From Syntrophomonas sp. UBA5432 (GTDB taxonomy: Bacteria; Bacillota; Syntrophomonadia; Syntrophomonadales; Syntrophomonadaceae), in contig DIRQ01000018.1 of assembly GCA_002424365.1 (NCBI GenBank), forward strand, positions 1 through 7,311: 7,311 bases of DNA. The letters run 5' to 3'. The position numbers were made by a program, and so were the translations under genes. Below are positions 5,196 to 7,311 of the stretch, piece after piece (position 1 is the first letter of the stretch; each line of letters opens with the position of its first letter). The notes under the pieces are model-generated. The model was not told where the DNA came from. It did not search any database and saw only the letters and a program-made list of their open reading frames with translations.

Positions 5196-5356
5196 ATGAA
5201 AAACTACCAAAGGCATTATCCTTTATTCTCGCTTTGTGGCTTAAATTGCGGTTTATGTCCGATGCACTTAAGTAATCATTGTCCGGTTGCGGTGGCGGAG
5301 AGGGTCATCAATCATGTACAATCGTAAGGTGTGGTCAACAGCATGCTGCAATATAG
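5196..5356 (+). pseudogene. Frameshifted and truncated DUF3795-type Cys-rich protein
   Basis: A strong SD (GAGGAGGG, 5182-5189) precedes ATG 5196. The frame reads MKNYQRHYPLFSLCGLNCGL, CPMHLSNHCP and then stops making sense, ending at 5327 after 43 aa. Restoring one G at about 5285-5287 gives CPGCGGGEGHQSCTIVRC followed by a stop at 5354. This recovers the C-x3-C-x2-C ... CPGCGG ... C pattern that clostridial DUF3795 proteins use, probably to bind metal. So a 1-nt deletion in a G run broke the gene. Even corrected, it ends about half-way through the usual 110-130 aa domain and lacks the last Cys cluster. It sits 44 bp behind the toxin-like gene and before a terminator. Function is unknown even in intact relatives. 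Confidence 0.75.
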
Positions 5357-5385
5357 CGCATTAGCCAAGATTGGGGCTGCCAGCT

Positions 5386-5433
5386 ATTGAGGAGCCAAAA
5401 GGGCAGTTTCCTTTGACTCCTCAATTCTGTTTT
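5386..5433 (+). terminator. Strong rho-independent terminator
   Basis: ATTGAGGAG (5386-5394) pairs perfectly with CTCCTCAAT (5417-5425). An inner CAAAAGG/CCTTTG stem extends it with one bulge. A U-rich tail TCTGTTTT follows. It ends the toxin-antitoxin and DUF3795 transcript just before the convergent WYL-regulator copy. Confidence 0.82.
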
Positions 5434-5442
5434 CATATGGAC

Positions 5443-5932
5443 ACAGGTTTAAGAGGAATATGTTTTATAAATTTTTTCGGCAATCGCCGCCAAAATGCTG
5501 CGAATATGCGGAGGATTAACTACCTCCATCCCACTGCCGAAACTTAAAAGATAGCCATATAACCAATTATTTTCCGGCAGACAGGCTTTAACCATAATTC
5601 TTCCGTTATCTTGCTCAATTATATCCTCGCCGAAACACTCTTCCACTACACTTTCCATCACTTTATCGAAAAGCAGATCCAGTTCCACCAGTTTGGCCGT
5701 CTCCTGCCACTGGTTTTCAAAGTAATCTTGTTCCATTGGTACTTCTCTGGGTTGATAAGTTATGACAGGTATTCCGGCCAGGTTGATAGTATCAATGTCA
5801 CGCAGGATAGTACGGACAAAAACGTCGAACATTTCCGCCAGTTCTTTGGCCTGAACCCGTTCGCGCCTGAGTAAGACTATTATAATTGAAATCAGTCTAT
5901 CGATTTTCACTTCACCATCACCTGTTTCTGGA
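5443..5932. repeat. Direct repeat, copy 2 of the WYL-regulator segment
   Basis: This is the partner of 58-1018, with the internal 474-bp deletion. Two substitutions fall in the 315 bp on the left side of the deletion and four in the roughly 160 bp on the right. The promoter region of copy 1 (beyond 1018) was not duplicated, so this copy lacks that -10 box. Confidence 0.93.
5449..5910 (-). pseudogene. WYL-regulator copy 2, sensor domain deleted in frame
   Basis: Nearly identical to the regulator at 64-999, but 158 codons are missing (residues 54-211 of the full protein), removing the whole WYL domain. The break lies in a TGATA pentamer present at both ends of the missing piece in the full copy (368-372 and 842-846), so slippage or recombination between short repeats explains it. 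Because 474 is a multiple of 3, the 153-aa product still joins the HTH to the WCX domain. GTG 5908-5910 is chosen by analogy with copy 1, with AGGTGATGG upstream; ATG 5953-5955 is an alternative adding 15 residues. Ser31, at the start of the recognition helix (DVSVRT), is Phe here, and three other missense changes exist. It may be dead, or a ligand-blind or dominant-negative form. Confidence 0.85.
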
Positions 5933-5965
5933 ATATACCTCCCATACAGCGACATAACTTTTTAA

Positions 5966-6133
5966 ATATTGGGAGTAGGTAATTACCTAATGCAAATGGC
6001 ACTTGCGTGGATGGAGCAATCAGGGGCAAACGTAAAAACAGTTGCTATTGCTGCTGGTAATGAACAAGCCGTTTCCTTCTATGCCCGCTATGGCTTTTTC
6101 CCACGGCAAACTCTATTAAAACAAAAGACCTAA
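5966..6133 (+). pseudogene. C-terminal half of a GNAT acetyltransferase
   Basis: An open frame without a natural start reads GVGNYLMQMALAWMEQSG (the acetyl-CoA-binding loop and helix of motif A). It continues KTVAIAAGNEQAVSFYARYGFFPR (motif B with the conserved Tyr) and ends at TAA 6131-6133. The N-terminal half of the fold is absent: an in-frame stop lies at 5963-5965, and 34 bp further left is the WYL-copy boundary. ATG 5990 would give 47 aa but cuts off the P-loop, so a working enzyme is not expected. A native terminator immediately follows, which marks this as the true 3' end of the ancestral gene. Its last 69 bp recur at 2983-3051. Confidence 0.78.
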
Positions 6134-6139
6134 TAGGCC
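6071..6139 (+). repeat. Direct repeat, copy 2 of the GNAT 3' end
   Basis: This matches 2983-3051 without gaps, with 3 substitutions near the right end. Copy 2 keeps the stop codon and terminator and copy 1 does not, so copy 2 is the less decayed version. Confidence 0.9.
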
Positions 6140-6155
6140 AGGTCTTTTCTTGCTT
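6123..6155 (+). terminator. Rho-independent terminator of the GNAT remnant
   Basis: AAAAGACCT (6123-6131) and AGGTCTTTT (6140-6148) form a 9-bp perfect stem with an 8-nt loop, followed by CTTGCTTTT. The stem overlaps the GNAT stop codon. The A-run on the left makes it potentially bidirectional. Confidence 0.78.
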
Positions 6156-6189
6156 TTACTTATGTTATTGAATAAATATGAGCATTATG

Positions 6190-6216
6190 TTGACTAGAAT
6201 AACGAAATGTTAGAAT
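6190..6216 (+). promoter_or_regulatory. Candidate promoter of the AT-rich orphan gene
   Basis: TTGACT (6190-6195) and TAGAAT (6211-6216) lie 15 bp apart, slightly short of the ideal 17. The -10 overlaps the codons after ATG 6207. If used, it puts the transcript start near 6223 and forces the GTG at 6252 as start codon. It lies just downstream of the GNAT-remnant terminator, which insulates it. Confidence 0.35.
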
Positions 6217-6251
6217 GGTATAAAAACTACTATAACAAAGAAGGTACCTGC

Positions 6252-6722
6252 GTGCATAAATATAGCGTACATTTTGAAATTATCAATAACTTAAGAAGTA
6301 CTTCAGAAGGATGGCTTGTTCCGAATAGCTATGATTTTTGGAAGCCATTAGTGTTACGCTATATAAAATATAGCGATACTCTAAGAATCGATTGTTGGAA
6401 TAATGATGAATATGCAATAAACCGGATATTGCCTTATGCTAAAAAGATTGATAGAGAAAGCAATCCTAATATGACCAGTGTTTGGCTGGACATTCATTTT
6501 GATGTTATTGATGATATTATAAATAATCCTTTTGATAATGAACAAAAAATTGCCTGGTTTTCATTATTCTTAGAAACAGATGAAAAGTGTTTCTTCTCTT
6601 CAGAGCATTATGGGAAAGAATTTTCTGTACTAGAGGTTAATAAAGAAGAAGTTGAATTCCTACGTACATTTATTACTACGGATTTTTGCTTTCATACATG
6701 GGATTCCTCCGATATAAGTTAA
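6252..6722 (+). CDS. AT-rich orphan protein of unknown function (156 aa)
   Basis: Not recognised. I chose GTG 6252 because AGAAGG (6239-6244) sits 7 nt upstream; the ATG at 6207 adds 15 residues and has no SD. The product is acidic, soluble and unusually aromatic (many W, F, Y), with no signal peptide, membrane segment or Cys-ligand motif. It opens with a strand (HKYSVHFEII), contains DFWKPLVLRYIKYSDTLRI, a central VWLDIHFDVIDDIINNPFDN, and ends in EVEFLRTFITTDFCFHTW. The gene is clearly more AT-rich than its neighbours, a common sign of recent transfer. Size and composition resemble those of many small immunity or accessory proteins, but no such role is shown. Its last 63 bp overlap the convergent GNAT gene. 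Confidence 0.65.
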   Translation: MHKYSVHFEIINNLRSTSEGWLVPNSYDFWKPLVLRYIKYSDTLRIDCWNNDEYAINRILPYAKKIDRESNPNMTSVWLDIHFDVIDDIINNPFDNEQKIAWFSLFLETDEKCFFSSEHYGKEFSVLEVNKEEVEFLRTFITTDFCFHTWDSSDIS

Positions 6723-7304
6723 AACATATGGAAGTTCATCCCAACCATATGCAATCACGGGAGCAGTAAACCCCCGGTATTCATCAACATTCTGGGCGAT
6801 GACACGACCGCCCAGTTTTTCATAAAAACGGCGGTTGGGGTTTTCCGCCAGAGCCCAGACCATCATGGTATTCCAGTTTCTCTGCCGAAAAACCTGACTA
6901 ACCCTGTATACCAGGTAACGCCCTATGCCCTGACTCTGAAAAGCTGGTGCTACGTGCAGGTTGTAGATTTCACCCGTATACCCTAAGTTTTGACGGTGGT
7001 TTTTTCCTGCCATGATAAAAGCCATCATTTCCCCGTTTTTGTCCTCTGCAATCAATGCCACTGCCTGGTTTTCCTCCCAACGGGCAAAGAAATCTTCGAT
7101 CTCCGCCTGTTTTTGGGAACAGGAGAGTTCCTCCATTAGCTGACGGGGAAGAAATTTTCCATAACTGTCGCGCCAGGTGGCTACATTAATCCTGGCCATG
7201 GCTGGGGCATCGTCTGCTTGGCCCTCTCTTATCACAATTTGCTCCCCTGACAGGGGAACGGTTTCATTATCGTATGACAAGTTACCCTTTAAGGCCTTTT
7301 CCAT
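6660..7304 (-). CDS. GNAT family N-acetyltransferase with odd C-terminal extension
   Basis: 214 aa from ATG 7304. Only 7 bases remain before the window edge, so its SD and true start cannot be verified. The GNAT fold starts at IVIREGQADDAPAMARINVATWR (23-45), continues through GEIYNLHVAPAFQSQGIGRYL (111-131) with the acetyl-CoA motif QSQGIG, and reaches NRRFYEKLGG (157-166, motif B Tyr). It ends naturally near APVIAYGWDEL (181-191). An alternative start is GTG at about 7233-7235, preceded by AGGGGAG. The last 23 residues (PYVLTYIGG...) extend beyond the usual end and are read off the complement of the orphan gene's 3' end, suggesting that the original stop was lost at a junction near 6723-6731. 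Substrate unknown. Confidence 0.9.
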   Translation of the reverse strand: MEKALKGNLSYDNETVPLSGEQIVIREGQADDAPAMARINVATWRDSYGKFLPRQLMEELSCSQKQAEIEDFFARWEENQAVALIAEDKNGEMMAFIMAGKNHRQNLGYTGEIYNLHVAPAFQSQGIGRYLVYRVSQVFRQRNWNTMMVWALAENPNRRFYEKLGGRVIAQNVDEYRGFTAPVIAYGWDELPYVLTYIGGIPCMKAKIRSNKCT

Positions 7305-7311
7305 ATAAAAG

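Noticed and set aside
5339..5348. CAGCATGCTG palindrome
   Set aside because: Ten bases of palindrome are expected by chance in a window this size, and it lies inside the pseudogene.
1..7311. CRISPR array, tRNA, rRNA or riboswitch
   Set aside because: I saw no regularly spaced repeats, cloverleaf or recognisable riboswitch core; in particular no TPP riboswitch pattern was seen upstream of the TenA-like gene.

Overview
The window looks like an accessory stretch of a Gram-positive, spore-former-type chromosome, most likely class Clostridia (Desulfotomaculum/Peptococcaceae-like). That is an inference from several signs. A WYL-type regulator begins MKIDRLISIIIVLLRRERV, a small Cys-rich DUF3795-type protein is present, Shine-Dalgarno sites are strong and G-rich (GAGGAGG, GAGGGGGG), and base composition is moderate. 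I see no rRNA, tRNA, CRISPR array, intact insertion sequence or phage gene.

Layout, left to right. (1) A minus-strand HTH-WYL-WCX regulator lies at 64-999. Promoter and SD signals to its left point to a further minus-strand gene beyond the window edge. (2) About 400 bp without a gene. (3) A two-gene plus-strand unit follows, a TenA/thiaminase-fold protein (1436-2158) closely followed by a small calcium-dependent lectin of the LecB/PA-IIL type (2165-2542). This pairing is the most unusual content of the window. (4) Positions 2543-3160 are debris: a possible small ORF, a reverse-strand stretch resembling part of methionyl-tRNA synthetase, and a 69-bp scrap of a GNAT acetyltransferase. (5) A GNAT acetyltransferase with its own promoter (3241-3813) is followed by a membrane-anchored secreted protein of uncertain family (3888-4409). 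(6) A two-gene toxin-antitoxin-like module (4472-5151) sits behind an AT-rich region of interleaved inverted repeats. (7) A DUF3795-type gene carries a 1-nt frameshift (5196-5356) and is followed by a strong rho-independent terminator. (8) A second, nearly identical copy of the WYL regulator has an exact 474-bp in-frame deletion of its sensor domain (5449-5910). The C-terminal half of a GNAT gene comes next (about 5966-6133), with its own terminator. (9) An AT-rich orphan gene (6252-6722) converges on and overlaps a minus-strand GNAT acetyltransferase (6660-7304).

Two pairs of direct repeats link the left and right parts: 58-1018 with 5443-5932 (WYL regulator), and 2983-3051 with 6071-6139 (GNAT 3' end). 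Both pairs keep the same order and orientation. This suggests that an ancestral 'WYL regulator / divergent GNAT' locus was duplicated and that both copies then decayed. In the left copy, the TenA-lectin pair now lies between the two halves. Together with the frameshifted gene, gene fragments, TA-like module and AT-rich orphan, this suggests a turnover hotspot rather than a core operon region.

All family assignments rest on motif reading without database searches. The lectin, WYL and GNAT calls are firm. TenA-like is good. The toxin-antitoxin call is reasonable. The metG fragment and the erythromycin-esterase-like resemblance are weak.
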